Shown: positions 11,823 through 23,430, counted from the first letter of the stretch. The stretch is DNA of 64,000 nt from Inia geoffrensis (GCA_036417435.1 CM070904.1:42132408-42196407); one strand, 5' to 3'. The notes: generated by a model not told the origin, from the sequence alone. Numbers and translations: made by a program.

Positions 11823-12490
11823 AAGAGTGGTGTTCCAGGGCACCCTAACATAAACAGCTGGGGAGAAGAGGTAGAATTAGCAAAAGATACCAGAAAGTAG
11901 TGCCGGTGAAAGAGAAACCAAGAAAATGTGTGCCCTGGAGGAAAGGTTAACAGAGGAGATCTAAGAAGAGGATCTATGCCCCTGTATCAGTACCAGTGCC
12001 ACTCGGGATGGGGACTGAGAACTGGATTTAGCAAAATAATTTCTGTGGAGTGGTGGGGCTTAAAGCCCAATCATAGTAGGTTTACAGAAAGAAACTGGAA
12101 GGAGAGGAATTGGGTCACTGAGTAGACACGACTCTTCTGAGTTGTGCTATGAACAGAAGCAGAGAAACATGGCAGTAGTGGGTGGGGAAAGTGGGCAAAA
12201 GAATTTTAAGATGGGAAGAATGACAGCATATTGTATGCTGATGGAATGATCCATGGGTGGGGAAAAACAAAAATGTCTTGGAGAGCAAGAGAATTGCTTT
12301 GAGTAGGCCAGAGGGAATGAGATCTGGGAATGGGAGGGACTGGTTTTAGATGGGAGTCCAGGGACTTTGTGTGGTGCCAGGCAGGAGGTGTCAGAATGCA
12401 CAGACGCCAAAGGCGGGTAGATGTGGTGTTGAGCGTCTACTGGATGTTCTCTTCTGGCTGCTTGCACCTTCTCAGTGAGAGGGAAGCAAA

Positions 12491-12814
12491 GTCCACAATG
12501 AAGTATGAGTTTCTGGGAGGAAGTAGCAGTTTGAGGGAAGAGAAGTGACGAAATAGTGTCTAGGGAAGTGGAGGAGTCAATGGACTTAAAGCATGATTGC
12601 TGGGCAGCACAAAGGACCCAGAGGAGGTTGCTGCTCGTGAATATAAAATGAGATCTATGGGTGAAACCTGGTGTCTCTCTCACTAGCCTATTGCTCCACG
12701 TTTGCCTTGTTCACAATTGGAGCCCCGGTGACCAGGACAGCGCCTGGCACGCAGCAGGGATCCCAACCCACTCGGCCAGCCCTCTAGCCTCTCCTCCCTC
12801 CCATTCATTCTCCA
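12491..12814. other. Unassigned stretch between two L2 blocks
   Basis: Moderately GC-rich, with no gene or clear family. It may be diverged L2. Confidence 0.4.
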
Positions 12815-13360
12815 CTCAGCTGTCGGAGAGATTACTCTAAAAACAGTGTCATTCCTCTGCTTACATGTTCACACCGTGGCATCCCACGGAACTCAGAATA
12901 AGGTCTTAGCTTTTCACCACAGTGCAGAAGCTCTTCATAGTCTGGTCTCCGCTTAGATTTCAACCTCATCTGTTGTGTTTACTCTCATGGGCCACATGCT
13001 AGGGCCAGCCACAACAGACACCTGGCTGTTCCCATAATGTTCCCCTGCTAGCACTTTTGGATTATAGCCTTCAGCTGATTAACTCCTACTAAGGTTTTAG
13101 GGACTCAGTTCAGAAATCACCTCCTTCAAGGAGCATTTGCTGAAATCCTAACAATGCCTCCTCCCAGGCTGTGTTCTATGCCCCTGTGTACCTCAGTCAC
13201 AGCACTTCCCACACTGTATTATAATTGTTTCTTCTCTTTGTTCTCAAAGTATTGTATGTAAATCTAGGACAGAGCATGATATTTATCTGTATCCTGAGCT
13301 ACTACCACAGTGTCTGGCATATAACAGGTGCTCAAAAAGTGTCTGTGGAATGAAAGAAGG
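12815..13360 (+). mobile_element. L2 LINE 3' part
   Basis: Colinear L2 matches: tcattcctctgcttacatgt, cagaataaggtcttagcttt, cttcatagtctggtctccgc, agaaatcacctccttcaagg, accacagtgtctggcatata and the terminal ggtgctcaaaaagtgtctgt. Opposite in orientation to the L2 ending at 12490. Confidence 0.75.
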
Positions 13361-13711
13361 AAAAATTAGAGTCAATAATGGTTGTCTATTGTCTATACAG
13401 GCAGGGGCCAGTGAATGTTAACATATAATATATATCAGGAAGCTTCAAGGCAGCCATTGTTATCCTTTTGTGATTATTTGCTTAATTTTTTTTGACTCTT
13501 TGCTACTCCTAAATGTATTCTATGGTATTTACAAGAAAAATTTTACAAGTAAAACAGCTGTAATTTATTTCAGATTTGATTTGCAGACAGGCCATCAATA
13601 GAACACACTCTTTGAACAGCTTTTCAGATCCTAGAGTTAGGTGGCTCTGGGTCACACTCTCTCTTACCTAGCATTACCATGGTGGAAAGGAGGGGAGAGG
13701 CACACACTCTG

Positions 13712-13858
13712 GAGGCTGTTAGACCAGGCTGGGTATCCACCCCTTCTCTTTACCTCTCTGAGTCTCCATTTCCTCATTTGCAATAAGCTTACCTGGAGCA
13801 ATATTGTAAGGATGGCATTTTGTAACTGAACAATAAATGCCAGTTAGCTATTATCATT
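13712..13858 (-). mobile_element. MIR SINE fragment
   Basis: Reverse-orientation MIR: cctctctgagtctccatttc, then ctcatttgcaataagcttac, then tgccagttagctattatcat. Diverged, as expected for an ancient mammal-wide element. Confidence 0.6.
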
Positions 13859-14119
13859 GGGACCTGGGACTCTCATCGTTGAGGCAGCTGCCCTGAATAA
13901 GGAGTGGTTGGAGCTGAACCAAACCAACCATTCCACGTGACAAACTACCTCTTCCCCTACGGTCTGAAATCTGCTGTTTCTCCCCCTTAGGGACTTAGTC
14001 TAAATGTCCTCACCTTCTCCGCTTACTCCACCTAGGTGAGTTCTCGCTACACCTGCCCTACTCTCCCTCTCCAGCTCCTCTGTCATCATAATTCCCCAGT
14101 TCCTTCATGGTACTGACCA
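13859..14119. other. Unassigned stretch
   Basis: No gene or repeat recognised. Mildly pyrimidine-rich. Confidence 0.4.
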
Positions 14120-14235
14120 CCATTTGTAACCCCAGGGTACAACTCTTATAATTGGCTTGTTCAGAGGTATACCTCCAGTGCCTTGCCCAGAGTGTAGAGC
14201 ATAACTGATAAGTAATCAATAAATATCTGATGAAT
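14120..14235 (+). mobile_element. L2 LINE 3' tail
   Basis: The end shows the L2 terminus (ccagtgccttgcccagagtg, then taagtaatcaataaatatct, then gatgaatgg). Confidence 0.6.
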
Positions 14236-14627
14236 GGATAAATCACACTATATTTTGATCATACTGGCCAACCAATGTGTATAGGATCTTTGGGGAGTTA
14301 ACGTCAGTGAGATGCCTAGAAACTGTGTCTCTGCCTACCTAATGTGAGGAGATCATGCTTGTCACCAAATGGGGTCGGCTCCAGGTGCTAGGGGTCATGG
14401 TTTCTGAGACATCATCCCCTCTGTCTCCCCACTGGCCAAGGCTTCACCACTGAAGAATGCTGGGAGTTATGTCAAAGGCTGTTCTGTGCTTGCAGAACAA
14501 TTTGTAAGCCTTCTTAGCAATGGATAGACACAGAGAGTATCCAGAAAAATAGGTTGTTTCTCAAATGAAGCCTCTGTCAAAGAAAGAAATGTAATGAATA
14601 TAAAATCTACTGGCCATGCCTTAAGAT
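14236..14627. other. Unassigned stretch
   Basis: No recognised element or coding frame. Confidence 0.4.
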
Positions 14628-14643
14628 AAGAATAGCAACCCAG

Positions 14644-14950
14644 GGGTTTCCCTGGTGGCGCAGTGGTTGAGAATCTGCCTGCTAATGCAGGGGACACGGG
14701 TTCAAGCCCCGGTCTGGGAAGATCCCACATGCCGTGGAGCAACTAGGCCCGTGAGCCACAACTACCGAGCCTGCACGTCTGGAGCCTGTGCTCAGCAAAT
14801 AAGAGAGGCTGCAACAGTGAGAGGCCCGCGCACCGCGATGAAGAGTGGTCCCCGCTTGCCACAACTAGAGAAAGCCCTCGCACAGAAACGAAGACCCAAC
14901 ACAGCCAAAAATAAATAAATAAACAAATGTGGGGTTTAAAAAAAAAAAAA
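14644..14950 (+). mobile_element. CHR-type SINE, hybrid between long and short forms
   Basis: The middle is short-form-like (actaggcccgtgagccacaa; gcctgcacgtctggagcctg; gcaacagtgagaggcccgcg). It then continues into the long-form end (atgaagagtggtccccgctt; acaactagagaaagccctcg; ataaataaataaac) instead of poly(A). Target duplications aagaatagcaacccag (14628-14643) and aagaatcgcaacccag (14951-14966) bound it as one insertion. Confidence 0.9.
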
Positions 14951-14966
14951 AAGAATCGCAACCCAG

Positions 14967-15725
14967 ATCCCCACATTTGCCCAGAGCCGAGGGAGCATGC
15001 CAGAATGTGTTAAAACACTGATCATGACTTGCGGTCACTTACAAGCTGGCTGGAGAAGTCGAGACTGACATCCTTGAAATCTAGTGAGAATACAAGTTGA
15101 TATAAATCATGGACTAACCTGTGCTTTAAGGAGTACTACTAAAGTTATCGTAACTTTATTACGGAATGCCCGAGGAGAGGGAAGATCTGTGAAGGCTAAA
15201 AGCTTCCCAAAGGGGACGTGGCTTGAGGAAAGATTTGAAGTGTCTGAAGTGTCGGGAACAAGGGAGCTGTGGCCAAGAGAAGGGGGTCTGATCAAAGAGT
15301 AGCACCCCCTGCTGGTGGAAGGCTTGCCCTTCGCATAAAGGGAGTACAGCAATCATGGGAACGAGGCACTGGAAGTGGGCAGTTACTGCAGTCCCGGGAC
15401 CCTGAGCCAGCCAGCCACAGTCTGGCAAACTGCACTGTATATTGAAGGGCCTACCTGCAAAAGTTGTGGCTTTCTAGCTACTTCTCTGCTGCTTCCTGCC
15501 TTCTCTGGAACGATGCAAAACTAAACCAACACCACCACAATAACTGCAACAAACGAAACCAAAAACTCTCTACCCCCAGGACTGGCAGCAGGTGGAAAAT
15601 CCAGGCTCCTGCCAAAGGAACCATAAGGACAAGCATTTATGAAAATGCATCTGACTAAACGGTTGTTATTTCCCATAAAGGATGAAAGATTGAAAACAAA
15701 TGACAGCAGGACACACAGCATGCCT
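14967..15725. other. Unassigned stretch
   Basis: Mixed composition, no recognised repeat. Frames at 15084-15302 (+) and 15107-15352 (-) overlap each other and have no known motif, so they are probably chance. Confidence 0.4.
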
Positions 15726-15917
15726 GCGTGTGTGTGTGTGTGTGTGTGTGTGCGCGTGCACCGTGTGTATGTGTGGAGTGTTCTTGCATGATGTGTGTGG
15801 TGGATGTGACTGAGTGTGCATGTGTACGGCACATGTCCATATTGTGTGTACTACGTGTACGTGAGTACAGGGTGTGGTGTGTATGCTGGTGCGTGTGTGT
15901 GTGTGTGTGTGTGTGTA
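15726..15917. repeat. Compound GT microsatellite
   Basis: A (TG)n run at about 15727-15756, then degenerate GT-rich sequence (cgcgtgcaccgtgtgtatgt), then a second (GT)n run at about 15892-15916. Alternating purine-pyrimidine sequence of this kind can adopt Z-DNA in principle. Confidence 0.9.
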
Positions 15918-16330
15918 GGGCACACGTTTCCTTCCCTCCCTTGGCACCTGCTCAGTCATCCTCAGTCCCTGGCTCCCTAAGAGCCAGAAGGAGGTTTGGG
16001 GTGCAGTCCCCTGCTCCTTTTTCTACTTCCAGGCACACCTGGCATCGCCCTTGTGCCCACTGGCCATCTGCGGGACCCTCCCACCGGTTTCCTCCTCAGT
16101 GGCAGGAGGGGGCTCACGCCCCTGGGAAGGCAGAGGAAGTGACTTTGATGGATCGTATTGCTCGGGGAGGCCCCAGGCTTGCAGATTAGAGAGGGAGACG
16201 GCTCCTGCACGCGCCTCCACCCGGGGATTGTTCTGATGAGATAATTTTTCTCATTAACCTTGATAACTCTCTGCTGATAAACGGATCTCTCTGCACTAAC
16301 ATAGAGCTTTTCTTTTTCCTTCAAATCCTT
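15918..16330. other. Moderately GC-rich unique stretch with GATA motifs
   Basis: GC-rich but with few CpGs. Frames on both strands overlap, so none is favoured. At the right edge it changes to AT-rich sequence with three WGATAR motifs (listed separately). Confidence 0.45.
16239..16280. promoter_or_regulatory. Cluster of three GATA-factor motifs (candidate)
   Basis: agataa at 16239-16244 and tgataa at 16261-16266 and 16275-16280, all on the plus strand within 42 bp, spaced 22 and 14 bp start to start. Such clusters occur in GATA-bound enhancers, but this is motif evidence only and may be chance. Confidence 0.25.
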
Positions 16331-16649
16331 TCAGTCTTCTATACTTTCCAGGGAGGAGTACTTGGAGCCTGGTGGCGGCCTGCTGCAACCTAGCTGTTTA
16401 GCGGTTTTGCCAGCTTCTAGGTGCCGGGACAGACATGGAGGGAGCAGCTCACCAGTCCCTGTCTTCCGAATCCTGAATTTTTTTAGGCAAAAAGCTCTCA
16501 ACAGACCTAGACCAAATGATTTAGAGATTTAAAGAACGCCTGAGGGCAGGAGATGGGGCCCACCTGCCCACACTCCCCTTAAACTGCCTTTAGCCCACAG
16601 CAAAACCCAGAGAATTGCTTTAGCTCTTTATAATCATGCTCTTATTTCA

Positions 16650-16955
16650 GACACTCTAGCCTCTGCCCCAGTCGTTCCTGTGCTGGGAAGTAGTATAGCA
16701 CATTCATAACCATTACTGGGGGTGTCTTCCCCAGAACACTTTGTCTTTTCCCCAGTTAAAATGAATTTTTGTATCATGTACATACTTCCCTCACAGTGTT
16801 TTGTATGATGAATTGTACCCATGATTCAAGATTTTTCCCTCGATAGGCTGCAAGCACTTTGAGAATACTGGCTGTTCTTTTCATCTTTGCGTCCTCAGTA
16901 TTAATACAGTATCTGGCACATAGTAAGCACTTGATAAACGTTTGTTGACTTTTGA
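16650..16955 (+). mobile_element. L2 LINE 3' end
   Basis: L2 terminus is clear: gctgcaagcactttgagaat, then catctttgcgtcctcagtat, then agtatctggcacatagtaag, then cacttgataaacgtttgttg. The left boundary is uncertain. Confidence 0.65.
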
Positions 16956-18414
16956 TATAAATTAGGTAAGATATGAAATTAGGAAGTACTTTGAATGCTT
17001 CACGGAGTTCAATGTTAAGGGGAACTTATTAGCATAGGTTGCATTACATCCATTTGGGGCCTAATGTTAGACCCTCCTAACACCTCATCTAGATACTGAG
17101 TATCTTCCCAGAGTTTCTCATAAGGGAGAGAGAGGTCAGGGCAAGTTGATATATTGAGGCTCTTAGGCCATTATCCTGAACAATTGCAAGACTAGGGCAC
17201 AAGAATTTAATATAGTGACAAATTACTTTTATGAAAACCCAATGCAACACAATTATGTTCTCTATAAGGTTAAGTACAGCATTTGTTTATAAAATAATTC
17301 ACAATACACTACAGAAAGTATTGATATAATCCAGATATGGACCACAAGTGAAATGATGACTATTTTTCAAGTGCGCCGCTGTGAGGTTACACGTAATTCA
17401 ATTTAGAAATTACAACAAGAGTCTAAATTCAAGCCCTTTCATGGGTATGATGCGCAGGCAGAAGCTCTTCTTGACTGCCAGTCCCTGATCTGATCCTCAG
17501 CCACACACATACACATACAACTAACACTTTTCTTTCCTCCCTCAGCCAGGAAGAAGCCATTTTATACCTTTGCTTATAAACTGAAACTCAGTTTTGGAAG
17601 GATGCCATGTGTTTCTAAGGAAGTGCAATTATCCTCATAACTCGTTAATGAAGCCAACAAAGATGTTATGTGGGGTCATCAGGGCAGGGGGAGTGGAATT
17701 TGAAGAACCCTAGCTGGTTTGCAACCTCAGGGGTTGCCCAGGTGAAATCTGAAACTGGCCTCACCACCCCACCCCCCATACAGGGGTAAGAAGAGACAGA
17801 AGAAAGAGGCAGACCATTCCAGATCGGTAGGTGGCAGGATTAATATGCCAAGGAACTTACATATGAGGCACGTCTTGGGCAGCTGTGAGACCAGATTTCC
17901 ATACCTGCCTGCCAGAATTTTAAAAGTTGATATAGAGGCCTTAAGTGGGTTCAGTCATGTATGCCATCCATGGTCTCAACATCCATTGCTCTCTCAAGGC
18001 TCCTTCCAAATGTGGGGATGGTGGGCAGGACGCGCCTTCTAAGGACAGGAGAGGGGATGGGGAACCTCTGATTGCCCAGGTCCAGCTCGCGGGTCAACTG
18101 GAGGTCACGTCCCCTCCATGACCTCCTCCAGCCACTGTCCAGGCTGTCTCCCCTCTGCAGAACGCAGGCAGGTGTCAGCGGGCAGGTGCTGTGGAGTTGG
18201 AGCCAGCGTTTGACGTTTGAGGAAAGACTCAGACTAGATGCAGAGGGATGCTGTTCCCCCTTTCAGCAGGGGTGGTTCTTAGACTCAGTGGACCAGTCAT
18301 TGCTGATGCTGCTGGTCTGAAGGGCCACTGCACTATAGGAACCTGATCCCAGAAAAATGCCAGGTTACCCCAAAATGATTAGAACTGGGACAGGAACCAG
18401 GGGGTGTTATTTGA
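16956..18414. other. Unassigned 1.5-kb stretch
   Basis: No recognised repeat or gene. Two short plus frames (17845-18042, 18072-18320) are in different frames and have no known motif. Confidence 0.4.
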
Positions 18415-18545
18415 ATCACAGAGAATTTAACGATGTGAAGGATCTTATAAAGCGTCTAGTCCATACCTTCATTTTATAAACAAAGAAACAACAGGGATCC
18501 AGTGAGGTGGAGTGACATCATTTCAAAAATAGGTGACTCGATGTT
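18415..18545 (+). mobile_element. MIR-like SINE fragment
   Basis: gatgtgaaggatcttataaa, then gcgtctagtccataccttca, then ttttataaacaaagaaacaa follow a known MIR-related consensus order, ending in a degenerate core (ccagtgaggtggagtgacat). Confidence 0.45.
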
Positions 18546-19069
18546 ATACCCAGAGAGATACATTATTGGTCATAAGGCCAACTGAGACCAACTAGGTGGT
18601 TGTCTCAGCTATTAAAGATGACACAAAGATTAAAGTAACATGCACAATGGTGTTAAGAGGTAAACACTTGTTCTTTACCTAAAGATTCTGGTTCCTGAAT
18701 TCAATGTAAGGCAAACTATGTTCAAGTTGTGCTCCATAAAATGATCTGACTCCGATGTGCGAGGCCCTCTGCCAGGTCCTCAGAATGGAGCTCCCAGTCC
18801 AGTGGCAGACACATATTTTTGACAATATGGTTACAGTTGGCCAAAGACAAGCTCTCAGAAAAGCCTGGCCTCCAACTTGTTATGAGGACATCAGACTCGC
18901 AGGTTATGGACAAGTAGCGTAAGTGACAGGGTTGCAAAGAAGTGAACTCCAGCCTTTTGCCAATGTAGAGATGGATCCCAGTCAATGAAACTTGTCAGCT
19001 GTTGACTCATGCTTCGAGGAAGCAAATTCCAGTCACAGCTAGTGGTTCTCGTTTTCTGCTTTTATCACA
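18546..19069. other. Unassigned stretch
   Basis: No repeat family or convincing coding frame seen. Confidence 0.4.
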
Positions 19070-19500
19070 CGGCTTCAACCTCCCTCAACCTCAGTTTCTT
19101 GTCTAGCTAATGAGGTGAAGATTTAATAAAATGAGATGATGAGGGACTTCCCTAGTTGTGCAGAGGTTAAGAATCCACTTGCCAATGCAGGGGACATGGG
19201 TTCGAGCCCTGGTCTGGGAAGATCCCACATGCTGCAGAGCAACTAAGCCCGTGTGCCACAACTACTGAGCCTGTGCTCTAGAGTCCATGCTCTGCAACAA
19301 GAGAAGCCACTGCAATGAGAAGCCCCGTGCACTGCGACGAAGAGTAGCCCCCGCTCACCACAACTAAAGAAAGCCCACGCGCAGCAACAAAGACCCAACA
19401 CAGCCAAAAATAAATAAATATTTTTAAAAAAGAGATGATTAGAGTACTGTACCTCACACAGGGCCTGACATGTGGAAGACAATCAAGTTGTAGCTTATGC
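19070..19500 (-). mobile_element. MIR SINE split by a younger SINE
   Basis: Left half cctcaacctcagtttcttgt, then gaagatttaataaaatgaga. Right half (19432-19500) agagatgattagagtactgt, then cacagggcctgacatgtgga. Joined across the SINE at 19141-19431, they give the expected reverse MIR order. Confidence 0.6.
19141..19431 (+). mobile_element. CHR-type SINE, long form, slightly shortened
   Basis: Long-form body (actactgagcctgtgctcta; acaactaaagaaagcccacg) with an AT-rich tail and one actactgagc block fewer than the longest copies. A box diverged (tagttgtgcagagg). Target duplications gagatgat at 19133-19140 and 19432-19439. Confidence 0.92.
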
Positions 19501-19550
19501 CAAAGTGAGAGAAAGAATATTTAGGCTAATTCCAGATACACTGTAATTTT

Positions 19551-19759
19551 TTTTTTTTTTTTTTTTTTGCAGTACACGGGCCTCTCACTGTTGTGGACTC
19601 TCCCGTTGCGGAGCACAGGCTCCCGATGCGCAGGCTCAGCGGCCATGGCTCACGGGCCCAGCTGCTCCGCGGCATGTGGGATCTTCCCGGACCGGGGCAC
19701 GAACCCGTGTCCCCTGCATCGGCAGGCGGACTCTCAACCACTGCGCCACCAGGGAAGCC
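19551..19759 (-). mobile_element. CHR-type SINE, short form (young)
   Basis: T run, gcagtacacgggcctctcac, intact B box complement (ggcacgaaccc), ending ccaccagggaagcc. Target duplications cactgtaatttt (19539-19550) and cactttaatttt (19760-19771). Confidence 0.94.
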
Positions 19760-19799
19760 CACTTTAATTTTTTTTTTTTTTTTATGCTTTACCTCCATT

Positions 19800-19930
19800 C
19801 TATAAAATGGGTAACACTATTATCCCCATTTTGCTAATAAAAAACAAAGGTTCAGATATTTGGAGAAGCTTGATTAAGGTCATGCAGTTAGCATGTATAG
19901 ATTATGAATTCAAACCCGAGACTGTCTAAA
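19800..19930 (+). mobile_element. MIR SINE fragment
   Basis: aacactattatccccatttt, then caaaggttcagatatttgga, then ttaaggtcatgcagttagca, then ttcaaacccgagactgtcta matches MIR in forward order. Confidence 0.65.
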
Positions 19931-20264
19931 ACTAAATTTTTCTTAACAATGCATTCTTAATGATACTTTAGCCTGTGGCAAGGAAAAAGTCTTAAAAGGG
20001 CTGTTTGTTACCTGATCCAAGGAAGGAGCTGACCTATAGTGCTTTTCTTTTGATGCTGTGGTACATTATCAGTGCAGTTTCCTTAACATTCTTTCATTAT
20101 GTAACAGAATTAAACATTGGATCTACGGCAAATCGCTACAGTTCTCACCCCCTTTTCTCTTACATTATTCTGCTTCTTTCATTTATATTACATACTTCCT
20201 CCCTTTGGAATTTAAACTTTGGCCCTTGAATATATCTTTAATATCTCTCCTTGCAGAAGAGCTG
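19931..20264. other. Unassigned AT-rich stretch
   Basis: Two overlapping plus frames (20005-20229, 20058-20267) are hydrophobic because the DNA is T-rich. No gene is supported. Confidence 0.4.
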
Positions 20265-20755
20265 TGATATATCCACACAAAGTCTGTACAGGTAAGTTTA
20301 TAGCAGCTTTACTTGAGTAGCAAAACAAAACAGAAAAAACAGAAACAACCCAGATATCCCTTAACAAGTGAATGTGTAAAAACATTGTGGTATATCCATA
20401 AGATGGAAATTAGTAGCACTAAAATGAAATGAACTACCAATACATGCAAGAACATGGATGAATCTTTAAAACAATATGATGAGTGAAAGAAGCCCGATGC
20501 AAAAGAACACATAGTGTGTGATTCAATTTGTATAATAGTCTAGAACTGTAGTTTTATAGCCAAACTAATCTACAGAGACAGAGAGCAGATCAACGGTTGC
20601 CTGAGGGCAGGATGTGGAGTAGTTGGGGAACTGACCTTAAGAGACACGGGGAGACTTTGGGGGTGATGAAAATGTTCTACATCTTGATTGTAGTGGTGAA
20701 TGTTATACAAATGTATATATTTGTCAAAATGCTTTAGACCATATACTTGATTTTT
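20265..20755 (+). mobile_element. Old L1 (L1M-like) 3' end
   Basis: Pattern of old L1 3' ends: tatagcagctttacttgagt, cattgtggtatatccataag, acatggatgaatctttaaaa, tgagtgaaagaagcccgatg and gatgaaaatgttctacatct. All frames are broken. Confidence 0.75.
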
Positions 20756-23430
20756 TAAATTGGCTTTTGCTTTGGCCAACAAAAGGATGAATAACAGCAC
20801 GAAGTCTTTGAGAAAGGAAAGTACTGGATAAACGGATGAGGTCAAATTAGGTCCACTTTGAAAAATGTGCTGAGGGCTTGCAAGATTCCTCGTTTCCCTG
20901 AACGTATCGGCTGTGGGATAGTTGACAAGACCCAAACCTGAAGAATTCCAATCACAGCATTCTGGATTTGTTTCTCTAAGACAGTACAAGGAAGCAACAT
21001 AAGAAACGTAAAAATCTCACAGCATGGTGGAAAACATTGAAAGTGACCCTCCAAAAAGACTTTAGCGTGCCGTAATTCTAAGGATTTTATCAGGAACTTA
21101 GGCCAGTCGTGGCAAAGGACTGGATGCAGAAGTGATAGAAAAACATGAAAGAATGGACTGATTCCGAAAAGTAGCTGGTATAAATGGACAGAAAATCATA
21201 TTACTCTTCACTTGAAATAAAGAAAGAAAATTCCCAATATTTTTGAATGAAGAGTTGAGATTGGGTTAAGGAATCTAGTCCTCTCAACAAGCCAGAACAC
21301 CACAAAAAAAACCCCACTAAAACCAAAATGTAAAATGGGATACTCCACCTGGGAACTTTTATTCGTGATATTTGATCTGGAACTTGACATCTCATCAACA
21401 TGCAAATAGTGGAGGAAACTTGAAGATTACCTAATGTAGGCAGCTTGTGTATAAATCTGGAATTCACCAAAAACGCTTTATTTTCTTGATAATCCACACA
21501 AATCCCTCAGTGTGTTACCTGGCACAGAGTGAGAGCTAAGTAAATCTTTGCTAGAAAGAAGAGGGGGAAAGAGAGAGGGAAGGGAGGACCATATTTTAAG
21601 TTTTAGCAGGATGTATTTATCTAAAGACAAAAAGAAACATATCTGATAAAAAGTTCAATAAGTAAAAGACATTAACATTCTTCATTTACTTTACACTCTC
21701 TAACTCCCCCCCAAGTAACCTACTGATTAGTGAGTTAACATATTTATTAAGAGTAACTTCAGAAGTCCGTAATTACAAATGGCATAAATTGGGGTGGCTG
21801 CTTAGAATGGATTTCTATCTCGCTATTCTTCTCTCAGCAAACTCTGGGAGACGAAGGAGGAAACATACATAGACTCCTCAGTGCACGGCATGCCGTCACA
21901 TCTAAGCATCTGACTTCAGGAGTAGGAAATGGGCCGTGGTTAGCGAGTAGCCGCGGCAGTTCAGCTGAAGGATGATCAATGAACTTCAACGCACATACAT
22001 AGTTTGAGTGACAGAAGATAATTCTCATTCAAGCTAATGGCGAACTTGAATTAGATTCGTGGTGTTAGAACGTGAGAAAGGAGTAAGTCTTCCTAAATGA
22101 GAAAAAGAGAATCTCTTTGGTGAGCCCATCCTTTTAGCCGGAGTTCCTTTGATAGTCCTTGATATTGAAGTTTGCATTTTCAAAAGATCTTTTTCAGTTT
22201 AGATTCTTATCACTGTTCTTTGTTGGTATTATTTAGTATATTTTCTCAGAAAGAGGCTAGAAATTGCCTTCTTTCCTCCAGGAGAGAGTAACTGAGCACT
22301 GTAAAGGTTTTCTGCCAAAAGCATGGAGCCTCTGATAAGTAATCTCATCCTTCACCCATGATAAATAAGCTATTAAAAATGAAGAAAGAAAAAAAGGTAA
22401 CAGCTGTCATGTCTGAAATGCACAGTGCGCTGTGGAAACCTCATTTATAAGAGTCTTCCCCATTGTTTAGCCACAATGCTAGGGTCTTCTCTATTTATAT
22501 TTTTGTTTGGGGATTTTTTTTCTTCCCCAGGCTGAAGTGCTTTGTGCATGAGACTGAAAAGCTGCCAGGACTGGTCCATCTGGCTGACCAAATGGATTGC
22601 GCTCACTGAAGCATTGCCAGATGTATATCAGCAGAAAGTTTAATTTCTGGACAGTCTAAGGCCCCAGTTCTTTTCTTAGTTTAATGGAAGCCACGTTTCT
22701 ATTTTCCAGAAACTCCTTCAATTGGCCTGAGTGTCATCACCTCGTGTTGCCTCCTATAACCCTGGTCCCAGTCTCTAGAGATCACCCGGCTCAAGACTGC
22801 AACCTCTCCTCTCCAGCCCAAAGCAATGAAATGAGTTTGACGAAAAAAGTCTGTGCCAAGTGGAAAATCATTGTGTTACATTTGATGACATGTGTCTGAC
22901 CTTGAACAACCTTAGGAGCCAGAGTAGTCACTGCAGTTAAGTAACTGAGTCTAAACTGCTTAATTAAGAAATAAAATTTCATGGAATTCCCTAGATTAAT
23001 TTGCACTTATGCTGAAGAGCATCAACATTTATAATCAATTTAAAGAGGAAATAGGCCTAGCGTATTTCATAGTTTGCAGTGAAACCTAATTGGATTCATT
23101 TGAGCTGAAATAGGAACTAGAGAGAGATCTGATATATTTTTAATTCCCCACATCTTAAGGGCAATAATGGGCATTTAATCTTTGTGAGACACTGAGTTTT
23201 AGACTTAAAATGATAGAAACTGTGGGTTTTGGAGATAAGCTGCTTGATACCCCCATGTTCTTACCTTTCAGGGAAGGCATTTGGCAGGGCTAGGTTGTAA
23301 CAGGCACTCAGGCAGGGCCGGCCTACATACAAGTCATGAGTAGGAGACGGGCAACAGAGGAGGGGGCCTGGGACCAGCAAGGGCCTTGTCAGCCTCTGTA
23401 TGTGCTTTCTACCCAAACCTTTCACTTTGT
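20756..23430. other. Largely unique 2.7-kb stretch
   Basis: No gene recognised. A short L2-like tail is likely at about 21500-21555 (tgttacctggcacagagtga). The rest (22080-23300) is AT-rich unique sequence with no clear coding frame. Confidence 0.45.

Larger units (their letters stand above)
9725..12490 (-). mobile_element. Long L2 LINE copy broken by four SINEs
   Basis: Reverse complement of L2 in colinear order. The 3' end is at the left (attcattcactcagcaagta; aacagaacaaaacgtacaaa), followed by a middle part (attggatgcagggtgtgaaa; agatttttggcctgaacagc; ggagatgtcagcatataggt) and an upstream part near 11890-12490. About 1.8 kb of L2 remains after removing SINEs at 9922, 10223, 11235 and 11609. 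No frame is preserved: the 178-codon minus frame at 12147-12683 overlaps it without known protein motifs. Confidence 0.7.

Noticed and set aside
12147..12683. 178-codon minus-strand frame
   Set aside because: Lies largely on decayed L2, with no known protein motif and no ATG context or neighbouring exon support.
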